Origin: Massilimicrobiota sp. An134
Lineage (GTDB): Bacteria; Bacillota_I; Bacilli_A; Erysipelotrichales; Coprobacillaceae
Reading direction: 5' to 3'
DNA length: 41,911 nucleotides
Assembly: GCF_002160815.1 (NCBI RefSeq)
Contig: NZ_NFLH01000021.1
Span: forward strand, 1-41,911
How positions within the stretch are numbered: position 1 is the first letter of the stretch; each line of letters begins with the position of its first letter. The translations under genes were made by a program, and so were the position numbers. The notes below the pieces were generated by a model. The model saw only the letters and a list, made by a program, of their open reading frames with translations. It did not search any database and was not told the DNA's origin. Shown one piece after another: positions 25,151-34,338 of the stretch.

Positions 25151-27048
25151 GCTTAGCCAAATTATCCATCATGAACTTCAAAGCAAGTTTTAAAAACTAT
25201 GTTTCACTGATTATATCATTAGCTTTTACAGTTCTTATTATTTTTAATTTCTTTAATCTTATGGATTCTTCTATTATGGAATCATTAGGAAAAATAAATA
25301 GTCAAAATATAAAGATTGTCATTCAATGTATGATTGTTGTTTTAAGCTGTTTTATGTTTTTCTTTATCTGGTATGCTACAAACGTTTTTTTAACCAAACG
25401 TAAAAAAGAAATTGGTGTCTATGTTTTTATGGGACTCACAAATCAAAGAATTGGAAAACTTTATATGTTGGAAACAATGCTGATTGGTCTTGTTGCTTTG
25501 GTTATGGGAATCGGTTTTGGCATTTTAATATCTCAGTTGTTTACAATGACTTTAGTAACGATTTCTGATATCGAAGTCAATCTTTCTTTTGAAATTTCAT
25601 TGTCAGCCGTTTTATGGAGCAGTTTGATTTACTTTATTGTTTATATGATTTTTGTTTTCAAAGGATATATCAATTTAGTAAGAAGCAGTGTTTTAGATAT
25701 GGTCAGTGCCAATCGTCAAAATGAATATGTGAAACAAAATAAAGTGATTCTCTTTTTAAAAGCCATACTTGGAATTATCATTCTGGTTTTAGGATATTAT
25801 TATGCCATTAAAGAAGGTGGCATGGAAACAATGGCTAATGCCTTATTAGCAGTTATTTTGGTCATCATTGGTGTCTATTTGCTCTTTGGTGGTTTCATTC
25901 CATTGATTTATCAGACATTGGCTTCCAATAAAAGATTTCTATACAAGAAACAAAGAACTTTATGGATCAATCAGATTATCTTTCGTATGAAGAAAAATTA
26001 TCGTACTTATGCGATTGTGACAGTATTAATGATATGTGCCCTCACAGCATTAGCTACAGGTGTGGCTATGCATGAACGTTGTCAGATGATACATGATTTT
26101 GAAAATGTCTATACGTATCAGATTTTTTCTCAACAGGCTAATCTCCAAAATGAATTTATGCAAGTGATAGAAGAACATAATGATGTGCAGTATAGTTCCT
26201 ATATTGAAATGTTGCAGATTGAAGGGAGTTATGCCAGTACAACCCATCAAAAGAATACATTTGCTTTGATTCCTTATTCTCAACTCAAAAAATTAGCCCA
26301 GGATTCTCATCAGACATTTGAACTTAAACAGCCACAAAATGATGAAGTGATTGATTTAGCTCATCAATATATCCTTTCATTAATTACAACGGATGAATTA
26401 GAAGATATTCAGATACAAAATCAAGTCTATGATACAATTCAAAGAACAACAGTACCATATTTAGGTTATTTACAGGAACAAGTTTCTTTCTACTGTGTCA
26501 GTGATGAAGAATATGAAAGATTGAAATCTGCAGGAGCATCTTTATATGTCTATAATTATAAGATTGAGAATACCAAAATGTTAAATGCATCTGTTGATGA
26601 TATTCAACAACATCAGGATTGTGTAGGTCTCATTAAAATTGATCCTCAAAATGATTCTACGCAATGGATTCAAATGCTTTATCCTGTTTGTATCTTTATG
26701 TTTATGGTCTTTATTTTTGCGAGTGGAAGTATCATTTTTATGAAACTTTATAATGATGCTTTTGAAGAAAAAGAACGTTATCGTGTTCTAAGAAAAATAG
26801 GGATTGGCTCAAAAACATTAAGAGCAGGTGTCCAAAAAGAATTGTTATTGACATATATTGTCCCATTTTTACTTATGAGTCTTTCTTCTTATTTTTCAGT
26901 GCATGCATTGGCTAATATGATGCAGACTGATTTGTTATCGGTCAATATATTGAGTGTAGGCGTCATTGCTATATTCTTTGTTGTATGTTATGGCTTATCA
27001 GTTGTTATATACTGTCAAAATGCAGGTATTTATGAAAAAGGATTCTAG
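25147..27048 (+). CDS. bceB: Bce-type ABC transporter permease
   Basis: Permease of 633 residues with about ten membrane helices in the 1-4-2-3-like pattern of BceB proteins and a large extracellular domain (about 310-510) between helices 7 and 8, which in this family helps recognise peptide antibiotics. FtsX-like segments lie around 60-180 and at the C terminus. It overlaps the ATPase gene by four bases. Which drug is recognised cannot be predicted from the sequence. Confidence 0.9.
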   Translation: MSLAKLSIMNFKASFKNYVSLIISLAFTVLIIFNFFNLMDSSIMESLGKINSQNIKIVIQCMIVVLSCFMFFFIWYATNVFLTKRKKEIGVYVFMGLTNQRIGKLYMLETMLIGLVALVMGIGFGILISQLFTMTLVTISDIEVNLSFEISLSAVLWSSLIYFIVYMIFVFKGYINLVRSSVLDMVSANRQNEYVKQNKVILFLKAILGIIILVLGYYYAIKEGGMETMANALLAVILVIIGVYLLFGGFIPLIYQTLASNKRFLYKKQRTLWINQIIFRMKKNYRTYAIVTVLMICALTALATGVAMHERCQMIHDFENVYTYQIFSQQANLQNEFMQVIEEHNDVQYSSYIEMLQIEGSYASTTHQKNTFALIPYSQLKKLAQDSHQTFELKQPQNDEVIDLAHQYILSLITTDELEDIQIQNQVYDTIQRTTVPYLGYLQEQVSFYCVSDEEYERLKSAGASLYVYNYKIENTKMLNASVDDIQQHQDCVGLIKIDPQNDSTQWIQMLYPVCIFMFMVFIFASGSIIFMKLYNDAFEEKERYRVLRKIGIGSKTLRAGVQKELLLTYIVPFLLMSLSSYFSVHALANMMQTDLLSVNILSVGVIAIFFVVCYGLSVVIYCQNAGIYEKGF

Positions 27049-27070
27049 TATCTCATCTAGAATCTTTTTT
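27037..27070. terminator. Bidirectional terminator
   Basis: GATTCTAG (27041-27048) pairs with CTAGAATC (27057-27064), with A-run before and T-run after. The left arm contains the bceB stop codon. It serves bceB and the convergent acetyltransferase. Confidence 0.85.
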
Positions 27071-27554
27071 ATTCAAAATATAAAACCATATCATACCAAG
27101 TTTCATTCGCAAGTGTTGATTGAGATAGACCAAGATTCATAAATCCAAACTTTTCATAATAATGAATGAGTTCCTCTTTACAAGTTAAAATACAACCTTT
27201 GCGATTTTGTTTTCTTGCATCCTCAATCAGCTGATACATCAGCTTTGAAGCATAACCATGATTTTGGTGCTTTAATGATGTATTGACACCTAAAATAGCT
27301 TGCCACTTTCCATTTTCATTATGAATACGAGGATCATGAAACATAACATCCTGAATGCGAGAATGATCAGTCACAGGACCGTTGATAAAAGCAAGGATTT
27401 CTTTTTGCTCTTCCATAATCCAAAAGTGTTGAGGATATGTTTCTCATCTGTGTTTGTATTCAATTTCTGATATTCTTTCTTCAGGCGGATAACACTCATT
27501 ACATATTTGCACAAGCATAGATAAATCTTCTAGACGAGCATGACGTATCATCAT
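27069..27554 (-). pseudogene. GNAT-family N-acetyltransferase with one in-frame TGA
   Basis: The frame starts at ATG 27554 with AGGAG upstream and reads MMIRHARLEDLSMLVQIC onward. After 36 codons a TGA stands at 27444-27446, and the same frame continues to TAA at 27069 without any other lesion. After the stop come the GNAT hallmarks: GKWQAILGVNTSLKHQNHGYASKL (acetyl-CoA motif, shown in two parts: strand ILGVNT and loop QNHGYASKL) and YYEKFGF. The 161 sense codons match a small GNAT. Either a young nonsense mutation, translation restarting at the Met 27416, or readthrough. The substrate is unknown. Confidence 0.75.
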
Positions 27555-27700
27555 AAAGTTTCTCCTCATATTTAATAGATTTATATTGATTATAAAGTGT
27601 TAACTTTATTTTGAAAATATATATGGCATATAAAAAAATAAAATCTAAAGCTATATGTTTTGATAAAAAAGTAGTATGATAATCATAGAGGTGAAATAGG

Positions 27701-28819
27701 ATGGAAAAAAGGAAGTTTGAAAAATTAGGGATTGAATCATCGTTACTAGGTTTTGGATGCATGCGTTTTCCTTTAGATGAAAATGGGAATATTGAAGAAA
27801 AAGAAGCTGAACAGATGTTAGACATGGCGATTGCAAATGGAGTCACTTATATTGATACAGCATATCCATATCATAATGGAGATAGTGAACCATTTGTTGG
27901 GAAAGTCTTGAAAAAATATGATAGACATCAATATACATTAGCGACAAAATTGCCAATCTGGAATGTCAATAGTCAACAGGAAGCCAGAGAAATCTTTGAA
28001 TCACAACTACAAAGATTAGATGTGGAATATGTAGATTTTTATTTGTTGCACGCTTTAGATGAAAAGAAATGGGAAAAAGTATTAGAATATCATATTATTG
28101 AATTATGTGAACAATTAAGACAGGAAGGAAAAATTAAATATTTAGGATTTAGTTTCCATGATGAATATCCTGTTTTTGAAAAAATATTAAAAGCTCATGA
28201 TTGGGATTTTTGTCAGTTACAGTTAAATTATATGGATATGAATATTCAAGCTGGACAAAAGGGTGTTGATTTAGCCAACCAATTAGGAGTACCTATTGTT
28301 GTTATGGAGCCTATTAAGGGTGGAAGTTTGGCTACTTTACCACAAGATGTGACACAAATGTTTAAGGATTATGATGCAAACAGAACTTTAGCATCTTGGG
28401 CATTAAGATATGTAGGAACTTTGCCTGGTGTAAAAGTCATCTTAAGTGGGATGTCAACATTATCACAGGTTGAAGATAATTTAAAAACTTTTGAAGATTA
28501 TCAGAATTTAAATGATGAAGAAATGAATATCGTTCAAAAAGTTGCAGATACATTACATGCTCGTACAAGAAATGGATGTACAGGTTGTGGATACTGTATG
28601 CCTTGTCCTTTTGGTGTTGATATACCTGCTAACTTTAGATATTGGAATAATTGTTTTGTTTATGATGATGAAAAATTATTTAAAGGAAAATATGAGAAAA
28701 TGGAAGATCAGGCTAAGGCCAGTCATTGTCAGCAATGTGGAGCATGTGAAAGAATGTGTCCACAACAATTACCAATTAGAAAGGATTTAAAACGTGTTGT
28801 ACAAGATTTTGAGAGATAA
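27701..28819 (+). CDS. Aldo/keto reductase with C-terminal 4Fe-4S ferredoxin domain
   Basis: A 372-residue protein: an aldo/keto reductase barrel (about 1-280) with catalytic YIDTAYPYHNGDSE, ATKLP and LLHALDE, then two Cys clusters, CTGCGYCMPC and CQQCGACERMC-P, of the bacterial ferredoxin type. The combination is common in anaerobes and suggests electron transfer to or from the barrel; the substrate is not predictable. GAGGTG precedes the ATG. A terminator hairpin overlaps the stop codon. Confidence 0.88.
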   Translation: MEKRKFEKLGIESSLLGFGCMRFPLDENGNIEEKEAEQMLDMAIANGVTYIDTAYPYHNGDSEPFVGKVLKKYDRHQYTLATKLPIWNVNSQQEAREIFESQLQRLDVEYVDFYLLHALDEKKWEKVLEYHIIELCEQLRQEGKIKYLGFSFHDEYPVFEKILKAHDWDFCQLQLNYMDMNIQAGQKGVDLANQLGVPIVVMEPIKGGSLATLPQDVTQMFKDYDANRTLASWALRYVGTLPGVKVILSGMSTLSQVEDNLKTFEDYQNLNDEEMNIVQKVADTLHARTRNGCTGCGYCMPCPFGVDIPANFRYWNNCFVYDDEKLFKGKYEKMEDQAKASHCQQCGACERMCPQQLPIRKDLKRVVQDFER

Positions 28820-28838
28820 TCCATCTCTCTTTTTTTTA
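28811..28838 (+). terminator. Rho-independent terminator
   Basis: GAGAGAT (28811-28817) and ATCTCTC (28823-28829) followed by a T run; the left arm covers the last codons of the aldo/keto reductase. Confidence 0.85.
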
Positions 28839-28883
28839 TATCGGAAAGATGATAAAATGAATATACTGAAGGGAGAAGGTATT

Positions 28884-30179
28884 ATGACGAAAAAGAAATG
28901 GATCATATTGATTTTATCTATTGTGATTGTCGTTGCAGGAGGAATTGGTGGATATATCTGGTATCAAAATGGTCAAAAACAAAAAATACTCGATTCTATT
29001 CAACTGACTTTTACTGATCAGACAGTAATTGAGTATGGAAGTGATTGCCAGGCAGAGGATTTAGTCGCAAAACAAAGTGGACAATTATCAGTTCCTCAAA
29101 TGGATACAATGACAATAGGAAAGCAGACTTTGGAATATAAAGTTTCTAAAGGTGAATTAAGTAAAACATTTTCACATGAAATAGAAGTGAAGGATACACA
29201 GTTGCCAGAAATTAAATTGACAAAAGAGTCTGTAACACTTGATTATGGTGATCAATTTGATATGAAACAATATATTGAATCGGTGAGGGATAAAGTAGAT
29301 GGCGATTTAACATATGTCAGCCAAGATAAAGTTAAAGATGATCAAAATAACTACTATACATATGAAAGTAATGTCAATACAAAGAAGGCTGGAACATATA
29401 AAGTTGTTTTGAAAGCAGTCGATAAAAATCAAAACAAAGCTGAAAAAACATTGAAAGTGACAGTAAAAGAGGAAGTTAAAGAAGAAGTAATAAAACCTCA
29501 AAGTTCATCATCAACAACATCTTCTTCATCTTCATCAAAACAATATGTCGCTTCACCCAATAATAAAGTGATTGTCATTGATCCGGGACATCAGGGACAG
29601 GGGAACAGCTCTTTAGAACCTATTGGTCCAGGAGCATCAACAAAGAAAGCAAAAGTTGCTGGTGGAGCAACAGGAACATCAACAGGTATTCCTGAATCAC
29701 AGACAACATTGGAAATTGGTCTCAAATTAAGAAATGAATTACAAAGTAGAGGCTATACTGTCATTATGACAAGAACAAGTCAAGGTGTTAATATTTCTAA
29801 TAAAGAGCGTGCTATGATTGGTAACAACAATAATGCTGCAGCAGTGATTCATTTACATTGTGATGGAGCTGGATCAAGTGCCAGAGGAGCACATACGATT
29901 GCACCTGCAAGTGATAATCCTTATTGTTCATCTATTTATAGTGCTTCATCAAGACTAGCCCAAAATGTGATTAGTTCTTATTGTGCCAAGACAGGAATTA
30001 AAAGTCGTGGAGTATCTTATCGTAATGATTTGTCTGGATTAAATTGGAGTGAAGTCCCAGCTATTTATATTGAAATGGGATTTATTACGAATCCAACAGA
30101 AGATCAACTTTTAAATGATGATGCTTTTCAAACAAAATGTGCACAAGGTATTGCTGATGGAATAGATGCTTATTTTTAA
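28884..30179 (+). CDS. N-acetylmuramoyl-L-alanine amidase, membrane-anchored
   Basis: A 431-residue protein. An N-terminal membrane anchor (about 6-27) is followed by two Ig-like cell-surface domains (about 38-205), a Ser-rich linker and an Amidase_3 catalytic domain (about 225-431). Zinc and catalytic residues are visible: DPGHQG (His236), ESQTTLEIG (Glu271), IHLHCDG (His325) and EMGFITN (Glu397). It cleaves the amide between muramic acid and the stem peptide, in cell separation or wall turnover. GGGAGAAGG precedes ATG 28884; upstream in-frame starts lie inside the terminator. Confidence 0.88.
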   Translation: MTKKKWIILILSIVIVVAGGIGGYIWYQNGQKQKILDSIQLTFTDQTVIEYGSDCQAEDLVAKQSGQLSVPQMDTMTIGKQTLEYKVSKGELSKTFSHEIEVKDTQLPEIKLTKESVTLDYGDQFDMKQYIESVRDKVDGDLTYVSQDKVKDDQNNYYTYESNVNTKKAGTYKVVLKAVDKNQNKAEKTLKVTVKEEVKEEVIKPQSSSSTTSSSSSSKQYVASPNNKVIVIDPGHQGQGNSSLEPIGPGASTKKAKVAGGATGTSTGIPESQTTLEIGLKLRNELQSRGYTVIMTRTSQGVNISNKERAMIGNNNNAAAVIHLHCDGAGSSARGAHTIAPASDNPYCSSIYSASSRLAQNVISSYCAKTGIKSRGVSYRNDLSGLNWSEVPAIYIEMGFITNPTEDQLLNDDAFQTKCAQGIADGIDAYF

Positions 30180-30191
30180 GGAGGATAACAT

Positions 30192-30629
30192 ATGCGTTAT
30201 TATTCAAAGATTGGAGTTATATGGATGATAGCTATCGCTGTTATTGTTTGGTGCAATTATATGTTACTAAAGCCAGTTACATGGCGATTAGATGATTGGG
30301 GTATGTGGTTAACATTACTCATTTTCATTCCTATTGATGTTTTATTTGTGATATGTACTTTTTGGACATATTATGAGTTTCATGATGATTATTTGGAAGT
30401 CAGAAATGGTTATTTCTTTCATGAAGATATCCTATATCATGATATCCGTTCTTTTAAAGAAACGCATAATCCACTGGGTTCCTGTGGTTTATCACTTGAT
30501 CGTCTTGATATCATATATAAAGCACAAAAGGGGAGAAATGGAAATAGTGAAGTCTTGATTTCACCAGTTAAAAAGCAAGAGTTTATTCAAGAATTAGAAA
30601 AACGTAGTCGAATCTTTTTATCAAAATAG
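30192..30629 (+). CDS. Two-helix membrane protein with PH-like domain
   Basis: A 145-residue protein with two membrane helices (about 8-28 and 38-60) followed by a soluble part that starts YEFHDDYLEVRNGYFFHEDI and contains LDRLDIIYKA, the strand pattern of bacterial PH-like domains. GGAGG lies before the ATG. It follows the amidase by 12 bases, so the two are probably co-transcribed, and a terminator follows. A role at the cell envelope is inferred; no function is known to me. Confidence 0.6.
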   Translation: MRYYSKIGVIWMIAIAVIVWCNYMLLKPVTWRLDDWGMWLTLLIFIPIDVLFVICTFWTYYEFHDDYLEVRNGYFFHEDILYHDIRSFKETHNPLGSCGLSLDRLDIIYKAQKGRNGNSEVLISPVKKQEFIQELEKRSRIFLSK

Positions 30630-30652
30630 TCATGAAAAAATGACTATTTTTT
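30623..30652 (+). terminator. Rho-independent terminator
   Basis: AAAATAGTCAT (30623-30633) pairs with ATGACTATTTT (30640-30650), followed by T residues. Confidence 0.8.
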
Positions 30653-30757
30653 AGTTGCGATAAAAAAGTCGTAAAATAATAAAAAGTTTGTAGACTTTTT
30701 TTATGAAATTGATTAGAATAGGGATGTAAATTAGAAGACAAAGGAGATAGGAACAGT

Positions 30758-32170
30758 ATGAGTGGTTTTTTTGGGGTAGCGTCACAAAATGATTGTGTCA
30801 TGGATTTGTTTTTTGGAGTAGATTATCATTCACATTTAGGAACAAGAAGAGGTGGTATGGCTGTTTATGGAAAGGATGGTTTTCAACGTTCTATACATAA
30901 TATAGAAAATTCACCTTTTAGAACAAAGTTTGAAAAAGATGTTGAAGAATTTGCTGGAAATATTGGAATTGGATGTATTTCTGATAGTGAAGCACAGCCA
31001 TTGTTGGTGAATTCGCATTTAGGGTCATTTGCGATTACAACAGTTGGAAGAATTAATAATTTAGATGAATTAAGAACGTTATGCTTTGAACAGGGAAAGA
31101 CACATTTCTTGGAAATGAGCGGGGGAGAAATCAATCCAACAGAAATGGTGGCTGCATTAATTAATCAAAAAGAGTCAATTGTGGAAGGAATTCAACATGC
31201 TCAAAAATTAGTCAAAGGATCAATGAGTATATTGGTAATGACGAATGAAGGGATTTATTGTGCAAGAGATAAATTAGGAAGAACGCCTGTTATTATTGGA
31301 AGAAAAGATGATGCTTATTGTGTCACTTTTGAAAGTTCTGCTTTCTTAAATCTTGGTTATCATCATTATAAAGATTTAGGATCAGGAGAAATTGGATTTA
31401 TTTATCCTCATGGATTTACACAAAAAGTTAAACCAAACGATCAAATGAAAATTTGTTCATTCTTATGGGTTTATTATGGATATCCAACTTCAACATATGA
31501 AGGAGTCAATGTTGAAAAGATGCGCTATGATTGTGGAAGTATGTTAGCGAAACGTGATCAAGGAACAGTTGAGCCTGATAGTGTCGCTGGAGTTCCTGAT
31601 TCAGGATTGGCACATGCGATTGGTTACGCTAATGAATCTGGTATCCCATTTGCAAGACCATTTATTAAATATACACCAACTTGGCCACGTTCATTCATGC
31701 CGCAAAGTCAAGGTCAAAGAAATTTAATCGCAAAAATGAAACTCATTCCTGTAAAAGAATTAATTAAAAATAAAAGTTTATTATTGATTGATGACTCTAT
31801 TGTCAGAGGAACACAATTAAGAGAAACAACAGAGTTTTTATATCAATCTGGGGCTAAAGAAGTTCATGTGAGACCAGCCTGTCCACCTATCTTATACGGA
31901 TGTAAATATTTGAATTTCTCACGTTCTAATTCAGAATTAGATTTAATTACACGTCGTGTGATTAAAGATTTAGAACAAGGTGATGTCACTGATGAAATAT
32001 TAGCTGAATATGCAAATCCTGATAGTGAAAAATATCAACAAATGTTAGATGAAATCTGTAAGAGATTAAAATTCACATCTTTAAGATATCATCGTTTAGA
32101 TGATTTGATTGAATCTATTGGTATTGAACCTTGTAAGTTATGTACTTATTGTTGGGATGGAAAAGAATAA
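30758..32170 (+). CDS. Amidophosphoribosyltransferase (PurF) paralogue with Ser at the catalytic Cys position
   Basis: A 470-residue protein homologous to PurF. An N-terminal Ntn-hydrolase (glutaminase) domain is followed by a phosphoribosyltransferase domain with the PRPP loop LLLIDDSIVRGTQLRETTE. True PurF begins M-C-G-x-F/I-G after processing, with Cys as nucleophile; here it is MSGFFGV, so Ser replaces Cys. The usual QHRGQE motif is GTRRGG. It ends with a Cys-rich tail (CKLCTYC). It may be an ammonia-dependent or repurposed enzyme. AGGAG precedes the ATG and no other pur gene is adjacent, so a role outside core purine synthesis is possible. Confidence 0.82.
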   Translation: MSGFFGVASQNDCVMDLFFGVDYHSHLGTRRGGMAVYGKDGFQRSIHNIENSPFRTKFEKDVEEFAGNIGIGCISDSEAQPLLVNSHLGSFAITTVGRINNLDELRTLCFEQGKTHFLEMSGGEINPTEMVAALINQKESIVEGIQHAQKLVKGSMSILVMTNEGIYCARDKLGRTPVIIGRKDDAYCVTFESSAFLNLGYHHYKDLGSGEIGFIYPHGFTQKVKPNDQMKICSFLWVYYGYPTSTYEGVNVEKMRYDCGSMLAKRDQGTVEPDSVAGVPDSGLAHAIGYANESGIPFARPFIKYTPTWPRSFMPQSQGQRNLIAKMKLIPVKELIKNKSLLLIDDSIVRGTQLRETTEFLYQSGAKEVHVRPACPPILYGCKYLNFSRSNSELDLITRRVIKDLEQGDVTDEILAEYANPDSEKYQQMLDEICKRLKFTSLRYHRLDDLIESIGIEPCKLCTYCWDGKE

Positions 32171-32203
32171 AAGTGATTAGAGCGTATGCTTTAATCATTT
32201 TTA
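32170..32203 (+). terminator. Rho-independent terminator
   Basis: AAAGTGATTAGAGC (32170-32183) pairs with GCTTTAATCATTTT (32188-32201), with two wobbles, followed by T residues. It follows the PurF paralogue. Confidence 0.75.
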
Positions 32204-32251
32204 TTTGATTATTTTCAAAATATAATATATAAAGAATAAAGAGGTGAAACA

Positions 32252-32689
32252 ATGATTACATTTGAGAATATAACACAAACAAAATCAGTTTATACACATT
32301 TTTTACCCGTTTTATTAATTCCTCTGATAACGCCCTATTTAAAAAAGGCAGACATTCCATTTAAAACACTTGGATTAGAAGATTGAACTGTCAATCATCA
32401 ATTGACTGGTGAAATTCAACCAGTATATAAAAAGAATGTAGAAGACGCAAGAGAAAAATATAGAGATGCAGGATATCAAAATGTAAGATGCATAGGTGCG
32501 ATTATAACGCGTATATCTCCTGATGATTTTTATGCTATGACACTTCAATTCTTTGGTGATACAATGGACTTGGATTTTGTTAGAGAACAACGTTTGGCTA
32601 AGGAAAAATCTGATGCACTTTATGAATCTTCTTATAAAGATTGGTTTCCAGAAGGAACGTTACCAGTTTGTGACAATAAAAATAAATAA
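32252..32689 (+). pseudogene. Unknown protein with one in-frame TGA at codon 45
   Basis: GAGGTG lies eight bases before ATG 32252. The frame reads MITFENITQTKSVYTHFLPV onward, meets TGA at 32384-32386, then continues intact for 100 codons to TAA, including a well-formed soluble stretch with SPDDFYAMTLQFFGDTMDLD. No other damage is visible. A truncated restart at TTG 32402 is the only alternative start seen. I do not recognise the family. It lies between the PurF paralogue and the TtcA-like gene. Either a recent nonsense mutation or a read-through codon. Confidence 0.55.
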
Positions 32690-32750
32690 AAATTGTCAAA
32701 TGATAAGATGTTTGATATAGTTTGGATGTGTGAAATTAAAGGAGAAATAC

Positions 32751-33587
32751 ATGGATAGAACAAAACAGATTGAACAAAGTATTATAAAGAAATATCGAAA
32801 ACCAATATGGAGAAAATTTGTGAAGGCTATTCAGACATATGATCTTATTCAACCAGGTGATAATATTGCAGTATGCATTTCTGGGGGAAAAGATTCTATG
32901 TTAATGGCTAAGTTACTACAGGAAATTAAACGTCATGGACAGTTTGATTTTGGATTGGTTTTCTTATCAATGGATCCAGGATATAATGAAAAAAATCGTA
33001 AAAAAATTGAAGAGAACGCAAAAATTATGGGAATACCTGTTCAGTTTTTTGAATCAGATATTTTTAAGGTTGTCACAAATATCGAAAAATCACCATGTTA
33101 TTTATGCGCAAGAATGCGACGTGGTTTTTTATATGCGAAAGCCAAAGAATTAGGATGCAATAAAATCGCATTAGGACATCATTTTGATGATGTCATTGAA
33201 ACAATTCTTATGGGAATGTTTTATGGTTCACAAATACAAACGATGATGCCTAAGTTACATAGTACAAACTTTGAAGGAATGGAATTAATTAGACCGATGT
33301 ATTTAATAGAAGAAAAAGATATTATCAATTGGTGTAAATATAATGATTTGTCTTTTATTCAATGTGCCTGTCGTTTTACTGAAGAAATGGAAGAATTAGG
33401 AGAAGTGCATCATACTTCTAAACGAGAAGAAATGAAAAACTTATTAAAATATTTAGAAACAATGAATCCTAATGTGAAAAAGAATGTTTTTAAAAGTGTA
33501 GAAAATGTGAATTTGGCAACCATTATTTCATATAGCGATGAATCAGGAAGACATCATTTTTTAGATGATTATGATAAAGGAGAATAA
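32751..33587 (+). CDS. TtcA-family tRNA 2-thiocytidine-type sulfurtransferase
   Basis: A 278-residue PP-loop ATPase: ISGGKDS in the N-terminal third for ATP, CYLC near the middle and CAC near residue 208, the Cys set that holds an Fe-S cluster in TtcA-type enzymes. These thiolate tRNA bases; TtcA makes 2-thiocytidine at position 32, but relatives have other targets, so the base is not certain. AAGGAG lies seven bases before ATG 32751, and an in-frame GTG at 32730 precedes that site. It is followed within two bases by the start of TcdA, giving a small tRNA-modification pair. Confidence 0.85.
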   Translation: MDRTKQIEQSIIKKYRKPIWRKFVKAIQTYDLIQPGDNIAVCISGGKDSMLMAKLLQEIKRHGQFDFGLVFLSMDPGYNEKNRKKIEENAKIMGIPVQFFESDIFKVVTNIEKSPCYLCARMRRGFLYAKAKELGCNKIALGHHFDDVIETILMGMFYGSQIQTMMPKLHSTNFEGMELIRPMYLIEEKDIINWCKYNDLSFIQCACRFTEEMEELGEVHHTSKREEMKNLLKYLETMNPNVKKNVFKSVENVNLATIISYSDESGRHHFLDDYDKGE

Positions 33588-33588
33588 A

Positions 33589-34281
33589 ATGTTTTCAAGA
33601 TTTGAATTATTAATAGGAGAAGATAATATCCAAAAGTTAAATCAGGCTCATGTCATTGTATTTGGTGTTGGTGGTGTTGGTGGATATGTTGTTGAAGCAC
33701 TGGTGAGAAGTGGTATTGGACATATCACGATTGTGGATAATGATGTTATTTCTTTGTCGAATTTAAATCGTCAAATTATCGCAACACAGGAAACCATTGG
33801 TCAAAAGAAAGTTGATGTGATGAAAAAAAGAATATTATCAATTCATCCTGAGTGTGACGTGACAACATTGGATATGTTTTATTTACCTGAAACAGCTAAT
33901 CAAATTGATTTATCACAATATGATTATGTGGTTGATGCCATAGATACAATCACTTCTAAAATAGAATTAGCTGTTCGTTGTGACCAAAAGATACCTTTGA
34001 TCAGTTCAATGGGAACAGGAAATAAAATGAATCCAGCATTATTACAAGTCAGTGATATTTATAAAACATCTGTTTGCCCACTTGCTAAGGTGATGCGTAG
34101 AGAATTGAAGAAACGTCGTGTCAAACACTTGAAAGTTGTTTATTCTCAAGAATTACCAATGAAACCTTATGCATCAGATGAAATAACCCATAAAAGAGCT
34201 ATCCCAGGAAGTACAGCTTTTGTACCCTCTAGTGCGGGACTTTTAATTGCCAGTGAAGTTGTTAAAGATTTGTTGAAATAA
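33589..34281 (+). CDS. tcdA: tRNA threonylcarbamoyladenosine dehydratase
   Basis: A 230-residue E1-like protein: ATP-binding FGVGGVGGYV, then DNDVISLSNLNRQI, VDAIDTITSK and SSMGTGNKMNP, typical of TcdA (YgdL), which cyclises t6A37 of tRNA to ct6A. CPLAKVMRREL and the following Arg-rich patch match the tRNA-facing segment. ATG 33589 has AAGGAG seven bases upstream; a longer frame would start inside the preceding gene. It is probably co-transcribed with the TtcA-like gene and ends in a terminator. Confidence 0.9.
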   Translation: MFSRFELLIGEDNIQKLNQAHVIVFGVGGVGGYVVEALVRSGIGHITIVDNDVISLSNLNRQIIATQETIGQKKVDVMKKRILSIHPECDVTTLDMFYLPETANQIDLSQYDYVVDAIDTITSKIELAVRCDQKIPLISSMGTGNKMNPALLQVSDIYKTSVCPLAKVMRRELKKRRVKHLKVVYSQELPMKPYASDEITHKRAIPGSTAFVPSSAGLLIASEVVKDLLK

Positions 34282-34292
34282 ACAAATCTTTT
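34264..34292 (+). terminator. Rho-independent terminator
   Basis: AAAGATTTGTT (34264-34274) pairs with AACAAATCTTT (34281-34291). The left arm covers the last tcdA codons. Confidence 0.82.
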
Positions 34293-34338
34293 TTCACATT
34301 TATGGATTATTGACATATGTTAAATTGAGGTGTAAAAC

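Noticed and set aside
29500-29545. TCA/TCT-rich repeat resembling a microsatellite.
   Set aside because: It encodes the Ser-rich linker of the amidase, a normal flexible spacer before the catalytic domain.
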